This document shows, piece after piece, positions 23,301 through 32,682 of a stretch of 64,000 bases of DNA; the first letter of the stretch is position 1; every line of letters begins with the position of its first letter. Under the pieces are notes generated by a model, which was given only the letters and a program-made list of their open reading frames with translations, did not search any database and was not told the origin of the DNA. Both the position numbers and the translations under genes were made by a program. The DNA is taken from assembly GCF_000340215.1 (NCBI RefSeq), contig NW_006921541.1, positions 933,378 through 997,377 of the forward strand. Reading direction: 5' to 3'. This stretch comes from Pseudocercospora fijiensis CIRAD86 (Eukaryota > Ascomycota > Dothideomycetes > Mycosphaerellales > Mycosphaerellaceae).

Positions 23301-25234
23301 CGTAGGCTCGGAATGCTTTAGAGTATCTCTATTCGGAGGGAGCTAATATACCTTCGGTAACGAAAACGCTAGTTCGGTATAAGGGTAGCAAAAATCCGGA
23401 CCTATTCGTAGGTAATAAGTTTAATAGTCCGCTAGGCATTCGATTCTTCGAGAGGGACGGCCTCTTATATTTCTATAACTAATCTTTAGGGCGCGAGCGA
23501 CTCTATATCCCTCGAGCCTTAATAGGCGAGATCTTCGAGTAGGCTTACGATAACCGTTACTACTAAGGCTTTTAGCGCGTCTTCGACCGTATTTAAGCTT
23601 CCTTCTTTATATATCGACTCGCTCGCTACCTTCGCCTCTATTTAGATTATTGTTACTAGTATCTCCTTTTACGCATCCCTCGATACGCTCCTTACGGCGA
23701 ACTTTACCCGATCTAGAATACAGAGGGCCTATACTATACTATAACGATAGATCTCGTAACCGCCTTGCCGGTTACGACTAATAGATTTAATATACTATAT
23801 ACGATTACTTATAAGACGTCTAAGCGGGTAGCAGTCGTCCTAGGCAAAGAGGACTAGAAGGCCTACGACTAAGGTATCGCTCTAATCGATAGGCTTTACT
23901 TAATAGATATAAGTATACCGGTAGTACTTATCGCTAATCGTAATCCTCGCTAGCTAAGCGACTTCTTTAAGGGCGTTTTCTCGCGCCTACGTATAAAGCT
24001 AGCTACGTCTATAGCCTACTACTCTTAAACCGATAGTTAATCCGAGCGAACTAACTAAACGGTCGAGACGGCAATTCGTTACTAGTTAGCGGATTATCCT
24101 AGCGAGGATTAGACGACGTTTATCCTATAGCTATAAGCTACGCTTAACAACTCCCGCAATACGACTACTAGTTAGTCGCCGAACGAGGTTGCTACGGGCG
24201 TAAGGACGAATCTCGACTCGCTCGATATACTATACGACTATCCGTATAATAGGGCGGCAGCGCGTAGTCGTATCTAGAAGGAAGTCTAGGACGCAATTGC
24301 TTAGGCGAACGTAAAAATAAAAGAACGGTATAATAGCAAGTATAAGCCCCTATTCCTTAAGCCGGGTAACCGTATTATACTTCGCCTATACTATAGTTAC
24401 GAAGTGCCTAGTTAGTCGTACAAGTTTAGCTACCGTTTTAAAGGGCCTTTTACGGTTCTCGAGAAGGTCGGATAGCTAGCCTACTGTCTTAAGTTGCCGC
24501 TATTAATGCGTATCTATCCGGTAATATCGGTTTCGTAGTTAGAAAAAGCTCCTAAAGACCTAGATCCTTTTAAGAGAACTATTAATTATAAGCCCCCGCC
24601 TATCGTAGCTAAGGACGGTCTAGGTTCTAGTAACGAGGGCGATTCTTACGAAATCGAGCGCTTTCTAGGGCGAAGGACCGTCGTCCGGAGGGGCTAGCCC
24701 GTTCTCTAATACTTAGTAAAGTAGAAGGGGTATAGGAGCGCCTACAATATATAGTATAATATCGACGACTTAACAGGCGCAGACGATCTACGCAAAATCT
24801 ACGATAATACCTACCCTCTAGAGGAGGCCCCGCTATCCCGTACCCTCCGTAGGGTAGTAAAGCGGACGAGAGCGCGCTAGCCTTTTTTAGAGATTGCTAG
24901 CTCCGCCGATAAAGGCGAGGCCGGACAATCCCTCGCGGTTCGTCGCAAATCGATACGACTCTACGGCGCGACTCCTCCTTCGGAGTCGTAATCCGCCTAG
25001 GCGTACCCTTATATCGTTATTATAACTACGTTACTTAGGCAACCGTTATACGTAGACGCGGGCTATCCCCTACCTAGTATCGATCTTTCCGGACGATAAG
25101 AAAGCTTTCTATTAATTACCGACGACGAATAGAAATAGCCCTCGAGCGCAATAACTACGTCCGTTACGGGGAACGTAAACTAGCAGCTTTTTAGAAAAAA
25201 TTTCTATAATACCGATTGCGATATAAGCGCCTAA
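17360..25234 (+). pseudogene. Element 2A gag-pol with chromodomain, RIP-inactivated
   Basis: Plus-strand frames encode a long gag with a Pro/Asn repeat (PPSN units near 18830), then protease LDTGYT near 20731, RT with the catalytic YIDD at 22145-22156, RNase H (YANIDSSKEF near 22630), and integrase with Asp at 23750 and Glu at 24044. The second integrase Asp position reads IANRNPR (Asn codon 23936), a change expected from TpG to TpA RIP. A chromodomain follows near 24650-24815 with YLVK and KGY, which in other families targets integration to marked chromatin. The protein ends at TAA 25232-25234. One frame change is seen near 17700; otherwise the interruptions are RIP-type stops. The exact gag start is not resolved. 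Confidence 0.88.
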
Positions 25235-28200
25235 ACGTTATATTATTCGAGGCGGATTTATAGTACGCGTCTTACCTATACTATAAGGCCGATACGTTCG
25301 ACCTCCTCTAAGAAGCGATAGCTAAGGAATATCGTAGAAGCGAGGATCGAGAACCCTAGGACACCGCGATAGGGGACAGTAAGGTTAACGCTCCTCGCGG
25401 AGAACCGCTACTATTAGACGGTCTAGGATCGGCCGGATAGTCCTTGTTTATTACCGGCTTAACGCCTATACCTAAGCTAGAGAGTAGGGCAAGCAATAAG
25501 GATATAGTATTAGATACTACAGTCGAGAGGTATACGGCCGCGCCTAAGCTAGATAATATAACGGATAAGGAGGTTATAGTATTAGACACTATAGTCGAAA
25601 GTCGTACGGCCGCGCTAGAGGCAGATAATATAACGGATAAAGAAGATATAATATTAGACGAAACGGTCGAGAATCGTATAGCCGCGCCGGAGCCTAAGGA
25701 CGTAACGAGTAGAGAGGATATAGCCTTAGACCCTTCGATCGAGGCTCCTACGCTCGCGTCTAAGCTTAAGTATATAACGAACGAGAAGGATATAACGCTT
25801 AATACTACGGTCGAGGAACGCCCGGCTACGCCTAAGCTAGAGAATTTAAAGGGCCCGGCAAAGGATTTAGTAGGTAGAGAAGACGCAATAGCGGATTAGA
25901 TCGGCGAGCATCGTAGAGAGATAGATAACGCTACGCTTAACCCGCAATAAACGCGTCTAGAGGAACATAGTACTAATCTAGCGTAGACGCTAGAGGGCTT
26001 TACGATCCTCGCTATAGCGGAAGGCAATCTTCGATAGACCTTTCGTAAGGCGCTATCGCTTATTTCTACCGATAGTAGTTTAAGCACCGGCGAGGTTTAG
26101 GCGGTATTAAGCTACGCTACTAAGAATAGATATATACGGCCTTTCCTAATATTTACTAAGGACGGATTAGATATAGAACTATACTATATATTAACGGACT
26201 CCGGTCGACAACTATTATAGCGATACGTACCGTTATTCTTAGGCCGTAGTCGCATTAACGATATACTAATAGCGAGCTTAGTACCGTTGCCCCCGGCTAA
26301 TAATGCAGACGAATCCGATTTAGAATTACTCGAGGTAATAGCTCGCCCGCAATCGTAGGGGACGCTAGGTAGCGAGTTTAGTACTATATAGCGTTAGACT
26401 ATTGCTAGCCTATCGATAGTGCTTCCGAATCTAGACTATCCGCTCTCTAATATTAGACGGTTCTCCTTTCTAAAATATTACGTACCGGCGGTTATTATAG
26501 CGGTTAATCTAGAGTACGTTTTCGATAGGAAGTCGTTTATATAGGCGGTTACGGCGCTTACTACGAAGAAGAAATAGTTAACGGAGCTAGCGAAGGCGTT
26601 ACTAGGCGAGGGCCGATAGACGGGCCGAACGCTCTATAAGGCTATAGCCGACTACTTTATCGATAAGGACGACCCTCCGCCGTACTATTTAGGTAAATAG
26701 GAGTTTGTTTAGAAGGGTAAAGCGTTATAGGTCGAGATTCTAGAGGCCGAGAAGCTATAGGATATCGTGCCGGGCTTCTTTATCCTTTACCGAGACGCCG
26801 CTACCTACGCGTCTAGTAGCCCGGTTAATAGTACGGAAAGCGGCCCGATTAATCCTGTTAGCGCGTAGCTTCTTAACGCGCCTTCGGCTTTAGAATCGGT
26901 ACTACCGTTAATAATACCCGCAAATCGACCGGCTTTACTAGAATTACTATCTCCGCTAGCGCGTACACTTCCTAATTTACCGCTACTATAGGTACCCGCC
27001 TCCCTAACGTAGGCGCCGAGTAACGGCTCGCTATAAGCGCCTATACTAGCTCCTCCTAAGCTCCTAGCTACTCCGATCGAGTCGGTTTTTAAGGAACCTC
27101 CGGTCCTATCCTCTAAAGAACTTAAGTTCGAGTAGTAGCGGCTTCGAGGCTAGCGGGCGCGCTAGACTTTGATTAATAAGCGTCTTCTTCGCGCTAACGA
27201 GACGTCCGAACAAGCTGCAATCCGGTAGTACGTAGAGTACGAGGACTATAATAAGAAAGTCGATGCGCTAATCGCCGCTAATCCTATAGAGCGTAATAAG
27301 AATAGAGACGTACGCTTTATCTAGGCCGCGAAGCTCGTATGTAACACGTACGCTAAGGACGCTAACGGTCGGCTACCTAATCTCTTTCGCCTACGCCTAT
27401 ATAAGCGAATAGTCGAACACTATTTAGTAAGGCTTTAGTATTACCTATATTATCTATACCTTATAGCTAGCGATCGGCGCTTCTAGATTCTACGCGAATT
27501 GTATTAGTATATAGGCAAGCTAGTTACCGATTTTAAAAACCTACTCTTTACGCAACTATACTCCTTCTAAATCGTAAACGACGATCTCGCTCGTAAATAC
27601 TCTATCTTTAGGACCGACCTCTACTCGGACGGTTACGATATATAGTAGGAGATTTACGCGATACGCTTTAGCGAGTACGTAGCGCTTATAACGGCGGGCG
27701 AATTAAAGGAGCTTCCTAACCTAGCTAACCTCGATACGAATTTTCTACTAACTATTACTTTCTACTACGCGAAGTTATAGCACCGACTCTTAGCAAATAT
27801 TACCCGCTTACGCGAGAACTTCCTCGGCTTAAGTACCTATACCGGCGACTTACGATTCTAGCTAGCACTGTCTCTAATCCGTAATAGAGCCGTCGGTCTT
27901 ATAGTACGCGCTATCTTATACTTCCTATAGACGGTCGACCTCGTATAAGAGTAGTTCTACCGCTTCGTCCTAAAAGAACATCGCGATAGTATTATAGTAG
28001 GCGGTTACCCGGTCCTATATAAGCGTAGCGAGAACGGTAAGGATGTCTCCTACTGCGATTACGGTAAGGAATACTAAAAGACAGGCAAGCGACCTATTAG
28101 TAAATACGTCGGAGCGACTAAGTATTATAAGATCGACCTAACTACCTACGGCGAAGTCTAATTCTTATAGATAGTAGCTACCGGACGACTCTTAATAGTG

Positions 28201-29925
28201 CGCCTACCTCTACTAGACTCTTAGCTTAAGGACTATACCGTTTAGCTGCTACTAATCGGTATAGAGCTTAGTACCTAGTCGGCTATATAGCTCTATAAGT
28301 AGTATAAGTCCTCCCTAAACTCTAGTAGTCTGCCCTACCTATACCGTCGTAACCTAGGTCGCCTAGCTATTACCTAGGACGTCGTCGCTTACACCTAGCG
28401 GTATGTTACGGTCCGTAACGCCTATATGCTTCGCGGCGAGGGCTATATATCCGCCCTCTATACTAATAAGGCGCTTGCGGATACGAAGGCTACTAATACG
28501 TCGCGTACGGAATAGTACGCTTAGCTTATAGGTAGCGGTCGCTACTAGAACGGTACCTATACCGCTAATAAAGGTAAAGGTATACCTCTACTGCTCCTTA
28601 ACCGTTAGTACCTAGTAGACTTTAGCCTAGTCTGCTAGCTAACGTAGATCGATCCGGTATACGCCTTATCTACCTTTATTGCCTATATCTAGACGCTTAA
28701 GGACAGCGCTATCCCTAATAGATTGCAGCCCGCGCTAACGCTACAGTTCTATAATTTGCCGTAGACGGCCGCTACCGATCTAGTCTTCGATCCTTTAGGC
28801 GTCTAGGAGCGTATTATATAGGGCAATACTATTTTTAAGTACGATAAGATAGTAACGAATAAGAATTACTAGTAGTACAATATCGACTATCCTTAGGATC
28901 CTATAGGCGCATTCCTAGTACTGTTACCCGACTACTCGCTAGACGAGACCGACCTTACTAACGCGCGTCTCTTTAGTAAAATTATCCCTCCTAAGCTCGC
29001 GACTCGGGCTAAGCCGCAACCTCCGGCCGTTACCCCGCTAACTAAGGCGATCTAGCTAAATTCCTCGCGCGTATTACTATCGACTAAGTTAAATACTCGC
29101 TAGAAGCTAACCGCTAGCCCGTTCTTAGCGCCTCGCCTACCGTCGAAGATACCGCTACTATCTAACCTATTCTCTACGCCTACGAAGGCTCTAGTTACGG
29201 CTTAGCTACTACCGCCTAACAATACGGGTACGCAGTTGTAGCACAAGCTCCTATCGCTTCCGATACGCTTACTACCTTTGCCTGCCCTATAGGAAAATAC
29301 TACGGGCGCCTACGGATAATACTAATATAATACGACGGCAATTAGTATACGTACGCTTAACTTACAAGCTCTCTACTATATGCGCTAGTCCGAGTTAGCA
29401 GCAACCGAGGTATACTAGCTTTAATAGATACTAGCTAAGGTATAGATCCGCGAAGCAACTAAGCGCTAGATAGCCTAGTAGTATCGTCTTTCCGCTACAG
29501 TCTTAAAGGAGTCGCTTACGCTATCGCTAACCTATCTTTACTACGATTTCTTACGCGTCGCGCCGCAATAGGCAATCCCTATACTATACCTAATTAACGA
29601 GGACGCTTTTAAGCTGCTCGGCGGCGTATAAGGCAATACTACTAAGGATAAGATCGCGAAGCTTAACGTATAGATAGCCGACTACTTTAAGCTATACGGT
29701 GCTATACGCGACGCCGATACGCTACTATTGCTAGGTGCCGACTTCCCTAATATCCCTATCGATTAGTTAGACCGCGCTACTACTATAGCGGACGTAGTTA
29801 ATACCTCGCTGTCTAATAATAAGACTATAAAGACCGTCGCGCCTTAGCCGTAGCTAAAGGCGGTTTAGACTATACTAACTAGCTTACGCGACGCCCTTTG
29901 TAACCGTCGCAACAAGCAAGGATAA
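25129..29925 (+). pseudogene. Element 2A second ORF, unknown protein of about 1,598 codons
   Basis: The frame is -1 relative to pol and overlaps its end by about 100 bp. It starts at a likely RIP-altered ATG (ATA 25129) and reaches TAA at 29923-29925 without an indel over 4.8 kb. Near the N-terminus are five 24-residue acidic repeats (25484-25850; units such as DIVLDTTVE and DETVENRIAAPE), the only part left fully open. The long C-terminal part has Tyr/Leu-rich segments and motifs such as RGEGYISALYTNKAL that I do not recognise. No membrane segment, nuclease or polymerase signature was seen. Copy B has the same ORF (53582-58366) in a continuous frame, so both copies support it as a real gene of this retrotransposon family. 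Confidence 0.8.
25484..25850 (+). repeat. 72-bp coding tandem repeats in Element 2A second ORF
   Basis: Five units of 24 codons, each with the pattern acidic-hydrophobic VLD-x-TVE-x-RTAAP-x-LxNITDKE and clear unit-to-unit divergence. Copy B also has five units, but their identity and order differ in the middle. Confidence 0.8.
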
Positions 29926-30117
29926 AACCGACGCAGTTATTACTAGAGAGACACGATTCTGTATCTAGTATTACCGTTCTAGTATACTGTTTAGGCTTAG
30001 CCTTTGTGCGACGCTATTACGCTCTTTTGCCTTAAACCTTCCTATAGTGCGGCCTACTAAGGACCTTTGTTTTAGGATACTATAGATAGTGCCGACCTTT
30101 TTTATAGGGGGAGAGGC
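29926..30117 (+). other. Element 2A 3' non-coding tail with polypurine tract
   Basis: About 190 bp after the second ORF, ending in a purine run AGGGGGAGAGG (30106-30116) that abuts the right LTR. Copy B shows the complementary tract at 53391-53401. Confidence 0.75.
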
Positions 30118-30305
30118 TATTACGATATAACACTATTGCATATACGATAGTAGGCAGCGGTTACTATCGACCGCTACGGTCGCTATTACTACCAATAGTA
30201 GGACTATTATATAGATAGCTTGCCTCGCGGCACCTTAGAGAATGCATTAACTTTTGTACCGCACAACCGTTACGATACCTTCGTACTATAACCGTGTGCC
30301 TAGCA
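30118..30305 (+). repeat. Element 2A right LTR (188 bp)
   Basis: Full-length match to 17117-17304 with the same length. About a dozen differences were counted by eye, all transitions. It ends CCTAGCA, followed by TTCCG at 30306-30310. Confidence 0.94.
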
Positions 30306-30310
30306 TTCCG
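30306..30310. repeat. Target site duplication of Element 2A, right copy (TTCCG)
   Basis: An exact match to 17112-17116. Confidence 0.92.
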
Positions 30311-31518
30311 CTTCTTAGTAAAGACCTTAAAGAGCGCTTAAGCTTCTTCGGGTGCCTACGGAGTAGTCGAGATAAAGCCGTATCGCTAAAATAGGTAATC
30401 CTTCGGAAGCTTATATAGAGATTTAGAGAATTCTAACGCTAACCTATCCTACTAGTAGCTTAGATTCCGGATATAAGCCCTCTCTGCCTTAGTAAAGATT
30501 TTATATAGTAGTAGTACTCTGCCTTCGAGAAACGCTTTCTATTTAACTGTTAGTATCTACCGGCTACGAACGCCGGCTATATATGCTAAGTATAGAATAA
30601 TTACCTATACCCCTTCCTCCTATAGTAACACTTCTGCCGTCCCTAGATACCTAGCCCCGATCGTATTAATCGCAAGCTACTTTGCCTTTATAGACGCAAA
30701 GGCTTCGCTCTAATACTAATAAAGAAACTTCTACTCTATATCGAGGATATAAAGACGACTAGTCTCGATTCTAATCCTTACTAGCTTTTCGTAGTAGCTT
30801 TAACTATAATTTTCTAGATTAATAGGACTTATGCCTTAGCCCTTTACTAGTATCTCGTCTCTTTAACTATACTCGATCTACTCCTAGCGCTTATCGTCTA
30901 TAGCGTTAGGCCCTAAGACTGCACCTATTACTAGATCGACGTATAGTATCTCCTCGCTTTTTTCAGTTCCTTTATTCGTAGTATTAAGCTCTGTCGCGGT
31001 ATCCTAAACTCTAGTATTATTGTTCTCGGCTATCTGAATATCTCCGTTACTATCGGTCGTATCGATAGAGGTAGCGGCTATAGGTCTAAATGCTATTAGT
31101 TAACGTGTTAAAGAAAAATATGCCGGCTATAGCTGCCGGCTACGGCTACCGGCTATAGCTGCTAGCTACGGCCGCTAGCTAGATTAACTTACGCTACTAG
31201 AACTTTACGCTCGAAAACTAGCCGTAATTCTTTCCTCCTCTTAGCCTTCTCTTAGGTTATCTTCTTATTCTAACCTTCACTTTTTTCTATAGGCGCTAGC
31301 TATCGATAGAATGCCTTATTCCGCGCCTTTCTTCTCTTATCCTTAGCTCTTTTATCCTTATTTATCTTCTCCTTTCTCTCGCGGTCTCGTACGGAATTCT
31401 TCTTCGTAGAGTACTCCTTTTTAGTCTTACGCTTTTTAGTTAGACGCTTAGGTAAAACAAACTCGCGGTCTTTAGTTCTATCTTCTGTTTAGCGCGCGGC
31501 GCGCTTCTCTCTTACTAT
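30311..31518 (-). pseudogene. Unknown basic protein, N-terminal and central part
   Basis: A minus-strand frame begins at a likely RIP-altered ATG (ATA 31518-31516) with a very basic segment containing KRLTKKRKTKK and RDRERKEKINKDKRAKDKRR (about 31480-31250), suited to nuclear localisation or nucleic-acid binding. After a frame change in a GCCGGC-motif cluster (31115-31185), a second frame runs from about 31100 with a Ser/Thr/Asn-rich stretch and then a Trp/Tyr-rich region (LFKVFTKK at its end). It is cut by Element 2A and resumes at 17116. Together it would be about 460 residues. It lies upstream of the hAT transposase on the same strand. I do not recognise a family; it could be a second hAT-element gene or a host gene. 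Confidence 0.5.
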
Positions 31519-31659
31519 TGTAAGGGAAAGAGGCGGGGGCGTAGCGTATAGTAGTTGTTGTCGGTATAGGTATAGAGGAAGAAGTTAAAAGTATAAGAAT
31601 ATCGCGAAGCCCTAATTATTACCGCCTACGTAATGTTATATAGGTAAGCTTTCGCAACT

Positions 31660-32097
31660 ACGGCAACTACGCCCCGGCAATAGTAACTACGCCCTAGCAA
31701 CGGCAACTAAGCCCTAGCAACGGTAATAGAGCGTAGTAAATACAACCTAGTAACTATTATAGCCGGTAATCGTAGCCGGCAGTCGAATAAGAGTGTCCTT
31801 ATAGTAAAACTACGCCCTAGCAACGGCAACTACGCCCTAGCAACGACAACTACGCCCTAGCAACGGCAAAAGAGCGTAGTAAATGTAACAGAGTTACTAT
31901 TATAGCCGGCAATCGTAGCCGGTAGTCGAATAAGAGTGTCCTTATAGCAAAACCACGCCCTAGTAACGGCAACTACGCCCTAGCAACGACAACTACGCCC
32001 TAGTAACGGCAAAAGAGCGTAGTAAATGTAACAGAGTTACTATTATAGCCGGCAATCGTAGCCGGCAGTCGAATAAGAGTGTCCTTATAGTAAAACT
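31660..32097. repeat. 143-bp tandem repeat with an internal ~21-bp minisatellite
   Basis: AGCCGG anchors recur at 31761, 31904 and 32047, giving an exact 143-bp period over about three units. Inside each unit the ~21-bp motif ACGCCCTAGCAACGGCAACT repeats two to three times. CpA is kept here much more than around it. This is a composite minisatellite; no CRISPR-like organisation is implied. Confidence 0.88.
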
Positions 32098-32197
32098 AAT
32101 ACAGTCTCTAGTTCAAACTAGGAATCTATATAGTTCGAAAAAACCAAACCGGAACTAGGGAGCTAGTTCGCCGCTAAGAAACCAAACTATATACGTT

Positions 32198-32222
32198 TAG
32201 TAGTTCGGAAACCGAACTACTG
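32198..32222. repeat. Near-perfect hairpin at the edge of the pogo region
   Basis: CAGTAGTTCGG (first base now T) is followed by AAA and then CCGAACTACTG. Related AGTTCGG/AACTAG motifs occur between 32100 and 32190. It resembles terminal or subterminal sequence of a pogo-type element or MITE, but no partner end was found. Confidence 0.6.
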
Positions 32223-32682
32223 CGGGGTCCCTTCTATAGGCGTATATATCTTAGATAACTAGCTATTAGTAGACTATAGGTTGCGGCCTATCTAGCGTAG
32301 TAGTTAGACCTTAACCTTCGTATTAGCACGGCTCTTAATGCTTATATTAAGGGCCTTCCGATAGCCTTCCTTGCTTGCTTTATATATAATAGTCTACCTA
32401 CTATAGTAGGCCTTAAAAAAGCTTCTTCTCGTCGTCTGCGTATATAAGTCGCTACCTTAGTCTAGGCTAGATCGTACGTTGCTTAAGCGGCTAGCTAGGT
32501 ATTAACTTCGTTATAGATAAGTAGTCGCCTTACAACCCCGGCGAATAGTAATAATAAGAGGCCTTCGAGCTAATACTAGAGGAAGTTAGTAGAAGGTTTC
32601 TAGCTATAGCGTACGGTTAGCCTTAGCGCACGGTATTTAGCACTTCCGCAGACTCTCTTTGCAAGTAAATAACTCTATAACT

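Larger units (their letters stand above)
17117..30305 (+). mobile_element. Element 2 copy A: complete 13.2 kb chromodomain Ty3/Gypsy retrotransposon
   Basis: It has 188-bp LTRs, a perfect TTCCG duplication, gag-pol with a terminal chromodomain (17360-25234) and a second very long ORF (25129-29925) before the polypurine tract. The size of 13,189 bp is unusually large for a fungal Gypsy element. A second copy lies at 53202-64000 on the minus strand and is collinear with 19501-30305 to within about 6 bp. It inserted into the coding sequence of the unknown basic gene, opposite to that gene. Confidence 0.94.

Noticed and set aside
25190..25210. Possible -1 slippery site A AAA AAT in the pol / second ORF overlap
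   Set aside because: Copy B reads C AAA AAT at this place, which breaks the pattern, so a programmed frameshift at this site is not supported.
25356..25589. 77-residue minus-strand open frame
   Set aside because: It is antisense to the repeat segment of the second ORF of Element 2A; the plus frame is supported by copy B.
25896..26087. 63-residue minus-strand frame
   Set aside because: Antisense to the second ORF of Element 2A.
31660..32097. CRISPR-like array
   Set aside because: Repeats and intervening sequence are both periodic and the genome is fungal; it is a minisatellite.
32099..32222. Complete MITE or left end of pogo element 1
   Set aside because: The ends only partly agree (CAGTCTCTAGTTC against CAGTAGTTCGG), one side lacks the TA duplication, and no matching end was found after the gene.
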